From an uncultured Prevotellaceae bacterium (GTDB taxonomy: Bacteria; Bacteroidota; Bacteroidia; Bacteroidales; Bacteroidaceae), in contig CACZVE010000021.1 in NCBI GenBank assembly GCA_902784565.1, positions 1 through 61,896 of the forward strand: a DNA stretch of 61,896 bases. Reading direction: 5' to 3'. The translations under genes and the position numbers were made by a program. The notes beneath the pieces were generated by a model. It was not told where the DNA came from and did no database searches. It worked only from the letters and a program-made list of their open reading frames with translations. Positions 5,999 through 14,838 of the stretch are shown here, one piece after another. Position 1 is the stretch's first letter. Every line of letters begins with the position of its first letter.

Positions 5999-8461
5999 GT
6001 GAACACAGAGATATTAGAACAACTTAATGAGAGTCAGCGCGTTGCTGTGGAATACTGCGACGGGGCGAGTCTGGTGATTGCGGGAGCAGGATCGGGAAAA
6101 ACGAGAGTGCTGACGTATAAGATCGCGTGGCTGTTGGCGCAGGCGAAGGAGCCTGGTAATGAGCTGATAAGGCCGTGGAATATATTGGCGCTGACGTTTA
6201 CCAACAAGGCGGCACGGGAGATGAAGGAACGCATAGGCCGACTGGTGGGCGAAGAAGAGGCGAGATACCTGCAAATGGGAACCTTCCATAGCGTTTTTGC
6301 ACGTATTTTGAGGGCAGAAGCGGAGCATATCGGCTTTAATTCTAACTTTACCATCTACGACCAGACGGATGCCCGTTCGTTGGTGAAGGCAATCATTAAG
6401 GAAATGGGGCTTGACGACAAGGTCTATAAGCCAGCGTCCGTTGCGGATCGTATCTCGATGGCTAAGAACCACTTATTGCTCCCTCAGGCCTACGCTCAGA
6501 GTGCATGGGCTCGGGATGATGCCAGTCAGAAGCGGCCTCAGGTGACGAATATATATATAAGGTACGCGGAAAGGTGCAGACAGGCCAATGCGATGGACTT
6601 CGATGATTTACTCGTCCAGACGTGGCTCTTGTTTCAGAATCACGAGGATATTCGAAGAAAATACGTGGAGAAGTTCCATTTCGTGCTCGTGGATGAGTAT
6701 CAGGACACTAACTTTGCACAGCAGGCCATCGTCTATCAACTCACGAAGGAACGTCAGAAGGTGTGCGTGGTGGGCGACGATGCACAGAGCATCTATTCTT
6801 TCCGAGGTGCGAACATCGACAATATCCTGAACTTTCAGAGCCAATACAACGATACCAAACTCTTCAAACTGGAACAGAACTATCGTTCGACGCAGTTGAT
6901 TGTGCAGGCAGCAAACTCGTTGATTAGGCGCAACGAAAGACAGATACCGAAAAATGTATTTTCCAAGAACGAGCATGGTGAGAAGTTACAACTGAAGCCT
7001 GCCTATTCTGACAAGGAGGAGTCGATGATCGTCTGTCAGGACATTAAGCGCATACGGCGGCAGGATCATTGTGACTGGTGCGACTTTGCCATCCTTTACC
7101 GTACGAACTCACAAAGCCGATCGTTTGAGGAGCAGATGCGAAAAGAAAATATCCCGTATCGTATCTATGGCGGCCTGAGTTTCTATCAGCGCAAGGAGAT
7201 CAAGGATGTGATTGCCTATTTTCGTCTGATTGCAAACCCTGACGACGAAGAGGCCTTTAAACGTATCATCAACTATCCGGCACGAGGCATCGGTGATACG
7301 ACAGTGGCAAAGATTATCCAGACGGCGCAGGCTTACGGTGTGAGTCTGTGGCAAGTCATCAAAGAACCCATACTGTTTCCGATGGATGTCAGCAAGGGTA
7401 CGATGACGAAGATCCAAGCCTTCCGTGAACTGATAGAGGGGTGGATAGGACGTGTGAACAGCGAGGATGCCTACACGCTGGGTCATGATATCGTCATGAA
7501 CTCCGGCATCAGTAAGGACATCTATTCAGGTCGCAACCCGGAGGACATCTCGCGTCAGGAGAACCTCGAAGAATTCCTGAGTGGTATGCAGGACTTTGTG
7601 GAGAGTCGGAAGGAGGAGGATATGGGTGACCAGATATATCTGCCTGATTTCCTGCAAGAAGTGGCATTGTTGACAGACCTCGACAGCGATACTGGCGATG
7701 AGAATGACAAGGTGACGCTGATGACCATCCACTCAGCAAAGGGGTTGGAATTCCCGACAGTGTTTGTGGTGGGTCTCGAAGAGAATATTTTTCCTTCTCC
7801 GATGTGTACGAATTCGATGCGGGAACTTGAAGAAGAACGCCGTTTGCTTTATGTGGCAATTACGCGTGCCGAGAAGCATTGCATCCTGACTTGTGCACAG
7901 AATCGGTTCAGATATGGACGGATGGAGTACGACACACCATCGAGATTCATTCGTGATATTGATCCAGAGTTGTTGGATGTACAGAGCGAGTCGGGTGGGG
8001 GCAAGTCATCCTTTGGAGGCTCATCTTTCGGAGGATCCTACGGAAGTTCCTATGGTGGTAGTCGAAGCCCTGAATGGATGCAGAATCCGAGACCTGTGGC
8101 CACGCAGTTCAAGGCTGATCCGAAGCCGAGAGCCGTTGCACCAAGACAGCCCGAGAAACCTGTGGATCCTTTTGGTACAGGATTCAAACGACTCTACCAG
8201 CAGCAGACGGGTAGGCCCTTGATACCTCCTGGTGGTAACTTCAAGTCTGTGAACCGGGCCGTTCCTCCCCGTCCGATGGCATCAGATCCCAATGTGGGTG
8301 ATTTGCACGAGGGCAACACCATCGAGCATCAGCGCTTTGGCGTGGGTAAGGTGATAAAGATTGAGGGTACGGGTGAGAATACCAAGGCCACCGTGGAGTT
8401 CCGCAATGCAGGCACGAAGCAATTACTTCTGAAGTTCGCGAAGTTCAATATTATCGGGTGA
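5999..8461 (+). CDS. pcrA: UvrD/PcrA-type ATP-dependent DNA helicase
   Basis: A superfamily 1A 3'-5' helicase used in excision repair and clearing of replication or transcription conflicts, 820 aa. Motifs in order: Q motif LNESQRVAVEY, Walker A AGAGSGKTRVLTYK (about residue 28), Ia ALTFTNKAAREMKER, II LVDEYQDTNFAQ, III VVGDDAQSIYSFRGA, IV LEQNYRST, V TLMTIHSAKGLEFPTVFVVG and VI RRLLYVAITRA. A Gly/Ser linker (about 665-695) precedes a tail ending in a Tudor-like fold (HQRFGVGKVIKIEG). The start is GTG 5999, close behind a -7 box. Confidence 0.96.
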   Translation: MNTEILEQLNESQRVAVEYCDGASLVIAGAGSGKTRVLTYKIAWLLAQAKEPGNELIRPWNILALTFTNKAAREMKERIGRLVGEEEARYLQMGTFHSVFARILRAEAEHIGFNSNFTIYDQTDARSLVKAIIKEMGLDDKVYKPASVADRISMAKNHLLLPQAYAQSAWARDDASQKRPQVTNIYIRYAERCRQANAMDFDDLLVQTWLLFQNHEDIRRKYVEKFHFVLVDEYQDTNFAQQAIVYQLTKERQKVCVVGDDAQSIYSFRGANIDNILNFQSQYNDTKLFKLEQNYRSTQLIVQAANSLIRRNERQIPKNVFSKNEHGEKLQLKPAYSDKEESMIVCQDIKRIRRQDHCDWCDFAILYRTNSQSRSFEEQMRKENIPYRIYGGLSFYQRKEIKDVIAYFRLIANPDDEEAFKRIINYPARGIGDTTVAKIIQTAQAYGVSLWQVIKEPILFPMDVSKGTMTKIQAFRELIEGWIGRVNSEDAYTLGHDIVMNSGISKDIYSGRNPEDISRQENLEEFLSGMQDFVESRKEEDMGDQIYLPDFLQEVALLTDLDSDTGDENDKVTLMTIHSAKGLEFPTVFVVGLEENIFPSPMCTNSMRELEEERRLLYVAITRAEKHCILTCAQNRFRYGRMEYDTPSRFIRDIDPELLDVQSESGGGKSSFGGSSFGGSYGSSYGGSRSPEWMQNPRPVATQFKADPKPRAVAPRQPEKPVDPFGTGFKRLYQQQTGRPLIPPGGNFKSVNRAVPPRPMASDPNVGDLHEGNTIEHQRFGVGKVIKIEGTGENTKATVEFRNAGTKQLLLKFAKFNIIG

Positions 8462-8525
8462 ATTTACACAGTGTTCCTGTCCCCGTGTGTAAAATTAGAG
8501 CGACTCGTTTTCGGGTCGCTCTATT
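8461..8525. terminator. Two back-to-back hairpins between convergent genes
   Basis: AATTTACACA (8461-8470) pairs with TGTGTAAAATT (8486-8496). Immediately after, GAGCGAC (8498-8504) pairs with GTCGCTC, followed by TATTTCTCT on the plus strand and TAATTTTAC on the minus strand. They separate pcrA (+) from the 43-aa gene (-); the second hairpin overlaps that gene's last codons. Confidence 0.6.
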
Positions 8526-8626
8526 TCTCTCTTGCCGATCTTAGGCAGGTGTTTCTTTTTTCGAAGCCATGCGGCCTTACGGGCCTCATAGTCTTCGTGA
8601 TGTTTCTCCAGATATCCGTCAGCCAT
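8495..8626 (-). CDS. Conserved-looking 43-aa protein
   Basis: A complete short frame from ATG 8626 to TAA 8495: MADGYLEKHHEDYEARKAAW, then a basic middle (LRKKKHLPKIGKRE) and the end IERPENESL. The start overlaps the stop of the DUF4270 gene as TGATG, so translation is likely coupled. I recall similar short proteins in other Bacteroidales, sometimes mislabelled as a dehydrogenase, but cannot check here. It has no membrane segment and is strongly charged, so a small cytoplasmic helical protein is likely. Function unknown. Confidence 0.7.
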   Translation of the reverse strand: MADGYLEKHHEDYEARKAAWLRKKKHLPKIGKREIERPENESL

Positions 8627-10161
8627 CAATTCTTGAATTTACCGTAGATCACTTCTAACTTGATGGGATTCTCAGCAGAGCCCTTTACCAGTCGTGTACT
8701 TGTCAGTCCCATCTTGTTTTCTGTCGCAATCGGGTTCTCGTAAGTCTGCGTACCGTAGATGGTTGATGTAGAAGACTTGATGCTGATAACCTCCACAGGT
8801 ACAAGCAGGGCCTTGTTCCAGTTGGGGTGGTTGGCTGTCCAGTTAGGATCACTCTTCATACCATTCTCCTTGGCAAGGTGCATCCGCGTAATGAGGTTGG
8901 AGATATTTGGGAATGTATAGGCATTCTTCTCCAATGCCACCTGGTAGGCATATAGGTTGTTGAAAAGATTCTTTCCCTTGAAGAATGAATCCAGACTGTC
9001 TTTCTCAATCAACATCAGTTTCTGTGGCACCTCAAAGGACAGTTTAGGAGTAGACGACTGGTTGTTCTGACGCTGGAAGACGATCTTTGCCGTGAGCAGT
9101 GAGTCCGTCGAATGACTTGTGCTGATCTCATCAACGGGGAGCGTCACTTCCGTGAAGATACCTGCCGGTGTCTTCAGATAGGTGCAGGTGTTGTCTTCCA
9201 CCAAACGGTTGATGGCTTCTTTGTCGTTCGTCACTTTCGTGGTCTGTACCACCTCTTCTGTAGAAGTCATTCGGAGGTAATCTGAGAATTCCGTGCCATC
9301 CCACAATACTCTATAGAAGATACACAGGTCCATTTCCAGAATCCTTGCCATTACACCTGTGCCGTCGACTGTTTCGAAATGGAAACCAGGACAGACGTGA
9401 TTGATGAAGTTATAGGAATTCTTGAAATATTCGGGGTGCTGGAAGAATGTGCGTAGGATATACGTGCCAAATCCATATTCGTCATCGTATGTCACGCCGT
9501 TCTTGTCTGTGTACGATCCTTTCAAATAAAGGTTCAGTTCGTCATAATAGCCGTTACTGCTTGTTGTATTGGTATTACGGTGCAAATTGACTTCTGTCAG
9601 GTTCCTGACACTGTCGCTTTGCGTCAGGTCTCTCAAGGAAAATATTCTGTCAAGTCGCAGACCGCCATCACGGATGTATCCTCTTTCCTTCGGATCGAAG
9701 TTGGTGTAGTGCATCAACTGGTTGTTGATGGGTTTATCCAATTCCGACACTCTCAGTTTCATGGATGCCAGTGTGTCACCATAACTGGAGGGCACGTCGA
9801 AGAGAATCTTGATGAAACAGGAATCAGCAATGACGTTGCCGTTTTCATCGACGCTTGCCATCTCGTCAAGGTCTGGCATGTCATCGACCACATTTTCCAT
9901 CATATTAAACTGTGTCGTGAACTCACTTTTCACAAACGCATTTGTTTCCGGATCCCTCACGTTTCCGAAATAACCTTGTCGTTCACGGGTAAAGACGGAG
10001 TCAACGGCTATGGATTGTGTCTGTACGTTAAAAGTGTGAGTCGATACAATCAGTTTGTCATTCTCACTCGTCAGAGAGTCTCCGATGGTTGCTGCTTCTT
10101 CATCGCAAGAAACAAACGCCATTGCGCAAAGTGCAATCGCTGTTATGTACTTGAATTTCAT
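8626..10161 (-). CDS. DUF4270-family lipoprotein
   Basis: A 511-aa exported lipoprotein with lipobox FVSC (Cys20) followed by DEEAATIGDSL. The long beta-rich body with acidic and aromatic stretches (RERQGYFGNVRDPETNAFVK) is typical of DUF4270, which in Bacteroidales is usually encoded next to a short glycogen/starch synthase-like gene, as here (20 bp downstream of it). The role is unknown; a cell-envelope or polysaccharide-related function is inferred from context. ATG at 10161 begins MKFKYITAIALCAM. It is translationally coupled to the 43-aa gene downstream. Confidence 0.9.
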   Translation of the reverse strand: MKFKYITAIALCAMAFVSCDEEAATIGDSLTSENDKLIVSTHTFNVQTQSIAVDSVFTRERQGYFGNVRDPETNAFVKSEFTTQFNMMENVVDDMPDLDEMASVDENGNVIADSCFIKILFDVPSSYGDTLASMKLRVSELDKPINNQLMHYTNFDPKERGYIRDGGLRLDRIFSLRDLTQSDSVRNLTEVNLHRNTNTTSSNGYYDELNLYLKGSYTDKNGVTYDDEYGFGTYILRTFFQHPEYFKNSYNFINHVCPGFHFETVDGTGVMARILEMDLCIFYRVLWDGTEFSDYLRMTSTEEVVQTTKVTNDKEAINRLVEDNTCTYLKTPAGIFTEVTLPVDEISTSHSTDSLLTAKIVFQRQNNQSSTPKLSFEVPQKLMLIEKDSLDSFFKGKNLFNNLYAYQVALEKNAYTFPNISNLITRMHLAKENGMKSDPNWTANHPNWNKALLVPVEVISIKSSTSTIYGTQTYENPIATENKMGLTSTRLVKGSAENPIKLEVIYGKFKN

Positions 10162-10181
10162 TGTTGTGATTCTGTTACTGT

Positions 10182-11015
10182 TTAATCATCCTCTTCTTCA
10201 GATGCCACATCGGGTGCAATCTGGTTGTAGAAGGCCTCAATGTCATCTGCAAAACAATCTTCTTTATATTTCAGAATAGGTGTTTCTTTTTCCTTGGCAT
10301 AGTTCAACAGTTCTTTGTTCACTGTGTTGTCTGTCTGAATAATGCCGTCACTATAGTCGATGGCCAGTTTTCCGAGTTCGTCAAAGTCAAAACTATCTTT
10401 GTAGGGCTTCAGCAGATCAGCTGTTGCCTCCCGGAATTCCACACAACGCTTGAAATTGTCGGCCAGGTCTTTACTCAGGCTCTTGGTGAAGAGCGAGGTG
10501 ACAACTTTGGTATTGGTGAATGACGGCTCATCGTGATAGGCTGTCTTGATGTAAAGGGGCACTACGGCACTCATCCATCCCTGACAGTGGATGATATCCG
10601 GAACCCAGCGCAGTTTCTTGACGGTTTCAAGAACACCACGTGCAAAGAAGATGGCTCTCTCACCATTGTCAGGATAATCTTCTCCCTGTTCATCTTTCCC
10701 CATCTGACGCTTATTGAAATAGTCGTCGTTGTCAATGAAGTAGACCTGAATCTTTGCCGATTGTATCGAGGCCACCTTGATGATCAACGGGTGGTCGGTA
10801 TCATCGATGATAAGGTTCATGCCAGAGAGTCGCTGAACTTCGTGGAGTTGCCCCCGGCGCTCATTGATATTTCCCCATTTCGGCATGAAGATACGGATCT
10901 CATAACCCTTCTCCTGAATGGCCGAAGGGATGTCTCTACCCATGAGCGACATGAGGGTGTCTGGAACGTATGGAGCAATCTCCTGATTGATATAAAGAAT
11001 CTTCTTTTTCGCCAT
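10182..11015 (-). CDS. GT5 glycogen/starch synthase-like protein, N-terminal domain only
   Basis: A 277-aa protein corresponding to the N-terminal Rossmann half of a glycogen synthase: KKILYINQEIAPYVPDT at the start, IPSAIQEKGYEIRIFMPKWG (the family's K-x-G-L loop is not obvious), then VPDIIHCQGWMSAVVPLYIK. The C-terminal GT-B half carrying the ADP-glucose site is absent. This short form is common in Bacteroidales, so it is probably not a broken gene but a non-catalytic or partner-dependent protein. A -7 box (TATCTTTG, 11042-11035) lies upstream. It heads an operon with the DUF4270 lipoprotein. Confidence 0.85.
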   Translation of the reverse strand: MAKKKILYINQEIAPYVPDTLMSLMGRDIPSAIQEKGYEIRIFMPKWGNINERRGQLHEVQRLSGMNLIIDDTDHPLIIKVASIQSAKIQVYFIDNDDYFNKRQMGKDEQGEDYPDNGERAIFFARGVLETVKKLRWVPDIIHCQGWMSAVVPLYIKTAYHDEPSFTNTKVVTSLFTKSLSKDLADNFKRCVEFREATADLLKPYKDSFDFDELGKLAIDYSDGIIQTDNTVNKELLNYAKEKETPILKYKEDCFADDIEAFYNQIAPDVASEEEDD

Positions 11016-11034
11016 CTTTTATGATTTAACTCTG

Positions 11035-11042
11035 CAAAGATA
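11035..11042 (-). promoter_or_regulatory. -7 box of the GT5-like gene
   Basis: Minus strand TATCTTTG, 20 bp before the ATG at 11015. No clear -33 TTTG. Confidence 0.55.
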
Positions 11043-11148
11043 CGAAAAAAATGGGGATTATCGAGCCTTTTGGCTTGGTTTTTTGCAAAAAGTGACATTT
11101 TTTTTGCAAAATTACGCTAATAAAAGAATCATTTATAGAATCTTTTTG

Positions 11149-11156
11149 TATATTTG
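11149..11156 (+). promoter_or_regulatory. -7 box of the AraC-type gene
   Basis: TATATTTG fits TAnnTTTG and lies 37 bp before ATG 11194. This argues against the longer reading frame that begins upstream at 11083. Confidence 0.55.
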
Positions 11157-11193
11157 CAGAAAATTTGGGATCAACTTGAACCATTCAAGTATT

Positions 11194-11649
11194 ATGGGTA
11201 AGTACAACATTACAGAAAAGAAAGAAAAGGAGGCTGCCTATCGCAGTTTGGTGAGCCCCCGACTGATGGACGAGATGCAGGAGAAAATCATGAACATCAT
11301 CGTCATGCAGAAGAAGTATCGCGACAAAGATTATTCGGCTAAGAAACTGGCTGAGGATCTTGGCACAAACACGCGTTACATCTCTGCAGTGGTGAATGTA
11401 CGTTTTCACATGAACTACACCTCGTTTGTCAACAAGTATCGTATTGACGAGGCCATGTCTATTCTTGTGGACAAGCGCTATCAGGACCTCCGTATGGAGG
11501 AAGTGAGCGATATGGTCGGTTTTGCCAACCGTCAGTCGTTCTATGCGTCGTTCTACAAGATTATGGGAATCACGCCTCGTGAATACCGTTTGAAGCACCT
11601 GATGCAACATCCTTCTCTTAAGAAGGCCAGTAAGCGCAAAAAGGATTAA
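11194..11649 (+). CDS. AraC-type helix-turn-helix protein
   Basis: A 151-aa DNA-binding protein consisting almost entirely of an AraC/XylS domain. The first helix-turn-helix is DYSAKKLAEDLGTNTRYISA; the second is MEEVSDMVGFANRQSFYASF followed by GITPREYR, the family hallmark. There is no ligand-binding domain, so it may respond to no small molecule or act with a partner. I chose ATG 11194 (MGKYNITEKKEKEAAY) because the longer frame starts upstream of the promoter box. The basic tail KKASKRKKD may aid DNA binding. DPP III starts 13 bp downstream. Confidence 0.9.
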   Translation: MGKYNITEKKEKEAAYRSLVSPRLMDEMQEKIMNIIVMQKKYRDKDYSAKKLAEDLGTNTRYISAVVNVRFHMNYTSFVNKYRIDEAMSILVDKRYQDLRMEEVSDMVGFANRQSFYASFYKIMGITPREYRLKHLMQHPSLKKASKRKKD

Positions 11650-11662
11650 GGGAGGAGGCTTC

Positions 11663-13612
11663 GTGGATTTCAACTATCAAAGCGAGCGGTTTGCTGATCT
11701 GCAACTGCTTCGCTATCGATTGAATGGATTTGAGAAATTGTCGCTTCGGCAGAAGATATTTGTCTATTATCTTGCCAAAGCGACACTTTTTGGCAGGGAT
11801 ATCACCTTCGATCAATACGGGAAATACAATCTCCGCATCCGCAAGATGCTCGAAGTCATTTATTCGGACCTTACGATTAATCGTCAGACGGACGACTTCA
11901 AGGCTTTGGAGATCTATCTCAAGCGTGTCTGGTTTTCGAACGGTATTTATCATCATTATGGTTGTGAGAAGTTCGAGCCGGGATTCAGCAGCGAATATCT
12001 GGAACGGGTACTTCATCAGGTGGATGTGCGCCGTTTACCCTTGAGGGAAGGAGAGACATTGGAGCAATTCTGTCATGAGTTGTTTCCGGTCATCTTTGAT
12101 GAAAACATACTCCCCAAGCGGGTAAATAAAGTTGATGGGGAGGATTTGGTGATGACATCAGCCTGTAATTTCTATGATAATATCACTCAGCAGGAAGCAG
12201 AAGAATTCTATGCACAGATGAAGCAGGAACATGCCGACGATAAAGCCCCTCAATCGTATGGTTTGAACTCCACGTTAGTGAAGGAAAATAACATCGTGAA
12301 AGAACGCGTTTGGTCTTCTGAAGGATTATATGCCAATGCCATCCGACATATAATTTACTGGCTTGAAAAGGCATTGGATGTGGCAGAAAACGACCATCAG
12401 AAACGGATCATTGCACTTCTCATAAAATACTATCAATCAGGCGATTTGGATATTTTTAATGAATATTGCATAGAATGGGTTGGCGAGCACGATGCTACGA
12501 TCGATTTTATCAATGGTTTTATTGAGGTCTATGGTGATCCTTTGGGGTTGAAAGGCTCTTGGGAAGGTCTTGTGGAATATATTGATGAGGAGGCCACCTA
12601 TCGTACCCAGACCATCAGTCAGAATGCGCAGTGGTTTGAAGATCATTCACCGGTAGATCCCCGTTTCCGCAAACCTGTCGTTAAGGGTGTCTCTGCTAAC
12701 GTCATCTGTGCCGCGATGCTCGGCGGTGAGGAATATCCTTCAACCGCCATAGGTATCAATCTGCCCAATGCCGACTGGATCAGGGCGCAATACGGTAGCA
12801 AGAGCATTACGATCAGTAACATCACCGATGCTTACAACAAAGCGGCTCACGGCAATGGTTTTAAGGAAGAGTTTGTCATCAATCAGGATACCCTAAGTCT
12901 GATTGAGAAATACGGTGACATCTGTGATGATCTGCATACGGATCTCCATGAGTGCCTCGGACACGGTAGCGGACAATTGTTGCCCGGCGTGGATCCTGAT
13001 GCGCTGAAGGCTTACGGTAATACGATAGAGGAGGCGAGGGCAGATCTTTTCGGACTCTATTATATCGCTGACCAGAAACTGGTTGAACTCGGACTGACAC
13101 CTGATATGGAAGCCTACAAGTCGCAATACTATACCTATATGATGAATGGTTTGATGACACAACTCATCCGTATCACTCCCGGTCATCAGATTGAGGAGGC
13201 TCATATGCGTAACCGTGCCCTGATAGCCCATTGGTGCTATGAGAACGGCAGTGCCATCCAACTTGTGAAGCATGAGGGTAAGACCTATGTAGAAATCTCC
13301 GATTATGTGGCTTTGCGTGAACTCATTGCCCGATTGTTGGCAGAGGTGCAGCGTATCAAGAGTGAGGGTGACTTTGAGGCAGCACGTGAACTTGTAGAGC
13401 GTTATGCCGTGAAGGTGGATCCCGAATTGCACAACGAAGTGTTGGAGCGTTACAAACATCTGAACCTTGCTCCCTACAAGGGTTTTATCAATCCTCAGTT
13501 GCTGCCCGTTTATGATAAGAATGGCGATATCTGTGATATCCAAGTATATTATGGTGAGAGTTATGCCCACCAGATGCTGCGGTATAGTACTGAATACGGA
13601 ACGTTGATTTAG
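11663..13612 (+). CDS. Dipeptidyl-peptidase III (M49 zinc peptidase)
   Basis: Removes dipeptides from the N-terminus of short peptides. The M49 signature HECLGH (in DLHECLGHGSGQLLPG) gives two zinc-binding histidines and the catalytic Glu, and EEARADLFGLYYI supplies the third ligand. At 649 aa it is near the family size. The start is GTG 11663, preceded by a good Shine-Dalgarno GGGAGGAGG. There is no signal peptide or lipobox from this start, so a cytosolic enzyme is predicted, unlike Bacteroides homologues annotated as lipoproteins. A possible role is use of peptides as carbon and nitrogen source. Confidence 0.94.
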   Translation: MDFNYQSERFADLQLLRYRLNGFEKLSLRQKIFVYYLAKATLFGRDITFDQYGKYNLRIRKMLEVIYSDLTINRQTDDFKALEIYLKRVWFSNGIYHHYGCEKFEPGFSSEYLERVLHQVDVRRLPLREGETLEQFCHELFPVIFDENILPKRVNKVDGEDLVMTSACNFYDNITQQEAEEFYAQMKQEHADDKAPQSYGLNSTLVKENNIVKERVWSSEGLYANAIRHIIYWLEKALDVAENDHQKRIIALLIKYYQSGDLDIFNEYCIEWVGEHDATIDFINGFIEVYGDPLGLKGSWEGLVEYIDEEATYRTQTISQNAQWFEDHSPVDPRFRKPVVKGVSANVICAAMLGGEEYPSTAIGINLPNADWIRAQYGSKSITISNITDAYNKAAHGNGFKEEFVINQDTLSLIEKYGDICDDLHTDLHECLGHGSGQLLPGVDPDALKAYGNTIEEARADLFGLYYIADQKLVELGLTPDMEAYKSQYYTYMMNGLMTQLIRITPGHQIEEAHMRNRALIAHWCYENGSAIQLVKHEGKTYVEISDYVALRELIARLLAEVQRIKSEGDFEAARELVERYAVKVDPELHNEVLERYKHLNLAPYKGFINPQLLPVYDKNGDICDIQVYYGESYAHQMLRYSTEYGTLI

Positions 13613-13654
13613 AAGGAAGAGTAAAGAAGTAAGATGTAAGAGGTAAGAAGTAAA
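13613..13654. repeat. Short imperfect repeat linker (GTAAGA-type)
   Basis: The junction reads as degenerate copies of GAAGTAA/GAGGTAA, for example GTAAGATGTAAGAGGTAAG. It joins the DPP III and AlkD-like genes without a promoter box. Similar low-complexity linkers occur at other junctions in the window. Confidence 0.6.
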
Positions 13655-14272
13655 ATGGAAGATGTCAGTCAGATAGTGAAGGAAATCAAGCAGTCGTTCC
13701 GTCAGATGATGGACGGTGCCGTTTCAAAGTCGATGCGCGACAAAGGCATCGATTACAAACTCAACTGGGGGGCCACTCTGCCTCGTCTTCGTGAGAAAGC
13801 CGATGAAATCGGCCCTCACTACGATTTGGCCATTGCACTATGGAAGGAGAATGTTCGCGAGTGCAAGATTCTGGCCACGATGATCATGCCTCCTGATAAG
13901 GTTCTTCCCGAGGTGATTGATATCTGGATGGAGCAAATCAGTTCGCAGGAGATTGCCGAACAGGCTGCCTTTAACCTGTTCCAGTACCTGCCGTACGCCC
14001 CGGAAAAGGCCTATACATGGATGGCCTCAGACAAACCGCTCTATCAACTCTGCGGTTTCCACATTCTCTCACGTCTGTTCATGAACAAGCAGGAACCGAA
14101 TGAACGTGGTATCAATGAGTTCATAGACCAAGCCATTGTGGCCTTACAAGGCGACAGTCTGATGGTACGTAAGGCAGCCATGTCTTCCATCCAACGTTTC
14201 TCTGAATTGGGTCTTGTCTATGAAAGAATAGCCAAAAGCGCATTAAAACGCGCTAATTTGGATTTTTTATAA
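13655..14272 (+). CDS. DNA alkylation repair (AlkD-like) HEAT-repeat protein
   Basis: A 205-aa all-helical protein resembling AlkD/AlkC-type glycosylases: LPRLREKADEIGPHYDLAIA, ATMIMPPDKVLPEVIDIWME and DNA-facing helices WMASDKPLYQLCGFHIL. AlkD enzymes remove 3- and 7-methylpurines using a HEAT-repeat solenoid. The protein is shorter than classical AlkD (about 235 aa) and I cannot identify the catalytic Trp/Asp pair confidently, so it may be a structural relative. Its ATG follows a low-complexity linker after DPP III, suggesting co-transcription. Confidence 0.7.
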   Translation: MEDVSQIVKEIKQSFRQMMDGAVSKSMRDKGIDYKLNWGATLPRLREKADEIGPHYDLAIALWKENVRECKILATMIMPPDKVLPEVIDIWMEQISSQEIAEQAAFNLFQYLPYAPEKAYTWMASDKPLYQLCGFHILSRLFMNKQEPNERGINEFIDQAIVALQGDSLMVRKAAMSSIQRFSELGLVYERIAKSALKRANLDFL

Positions 14273-14277
14273 ATTAT

Positions 14278-14311
14278 CTTGCTATTATCTCGACGAAAAG
14301 TCGTACCTTTG
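14278..14311 (+). promoter_or_regulatory. Promoter of the fur-purA-hisS operon
   Basis: TACCTTTG (14304-14311) is an exact -7 box, with CTTG (14278-14281) 22 bp upstream as a weaker -33. The three following genes overlap, so this is probably their shared promoter. Confidence 0.6.
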
Positions 14312-14337
14312 TGCGGTTTTCATGATACGTACGTGGT

Positions 14338-14838
14338 ATGATTAAGATTGACGTGTGGAAAAACGTGCTTCGGATTCTCGATAATTACCTTGAGATGAAC
14401 AATCATCGCAAGACCCCTGAGCGATACACGATTCTTAAAGCCATCTATAATTCAGAAGGTCATTTCACACTCGAGGAACTGGGCGACAAACTGATCCGTG
14501 ACTATAACTTCCCAGTCAGTCGCGCCACGCTCTACAACACCCTCAACCTGTTCATGCAACTCCGTCTTGTGATCCGCCACCGTTTTCAGGGTTCTACGGT
14601 TTATGAAGCCTGTTTCGACAATACCAGTCACTGTCATCAGATATGTACCGTGTGCGGTAAGGTGACAGAGGTGAAGTCCGACCTGATATACGAGGCCATT
14701 GAGGCTACGCATCTGAAGCGTTTCCGCAAAGACGGCTATACACTTTATATTTATGGTATCTGTAGTACCTGTCAAGCCAAGTTGACACGCATGCGTAACA
14801 AAGAACAAAAGAAAAAGCAAACAACAAATAAGATATGA
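14338..14838 (+). CDS. Fur-family metalloregulator
   Basis: A 166-aa repressor of the Fur/PerR/Zur family. The winged helix is MNNHRKTPERYTILKAIYNS through PVSRATLYNTLNLFMQLRLV. The metal-binding part has HCHQICTVCGKV and CSTCQAKL, two CxxC pairs for structural zinc, so it is closer to Fur/PerR than to a bare Fur. Which metal or peroxide it senses cannot be told. The stop overlaps the purA start (ATGA), so the regulator is first in an operon with two housekeeping enzymes. The tail is Lys/Asn rich. Confidence 0.93.
   Translation: MIKIDVWKNVLRILDNYLEMNNHRKTPERYTILKAIYNSEGHFTLEELGDKLIRDYNFPVSRATLYNTLNLFMQLRLVIRHRFQGSTVYEACFDNTSHCHQICTVCGKVTEVKSDLIYEAIEATHLKRFRKDGYTLYIYGICSTCQAKLTRMRNKEQKKKQTTNKI

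Noticed and set aside
10182-11015. Pseudogene call for the short starch synthase-like gene
   Set aside because: The frame is clean, has a promoter and belongs to a recurrent short form in Bacteroidales.
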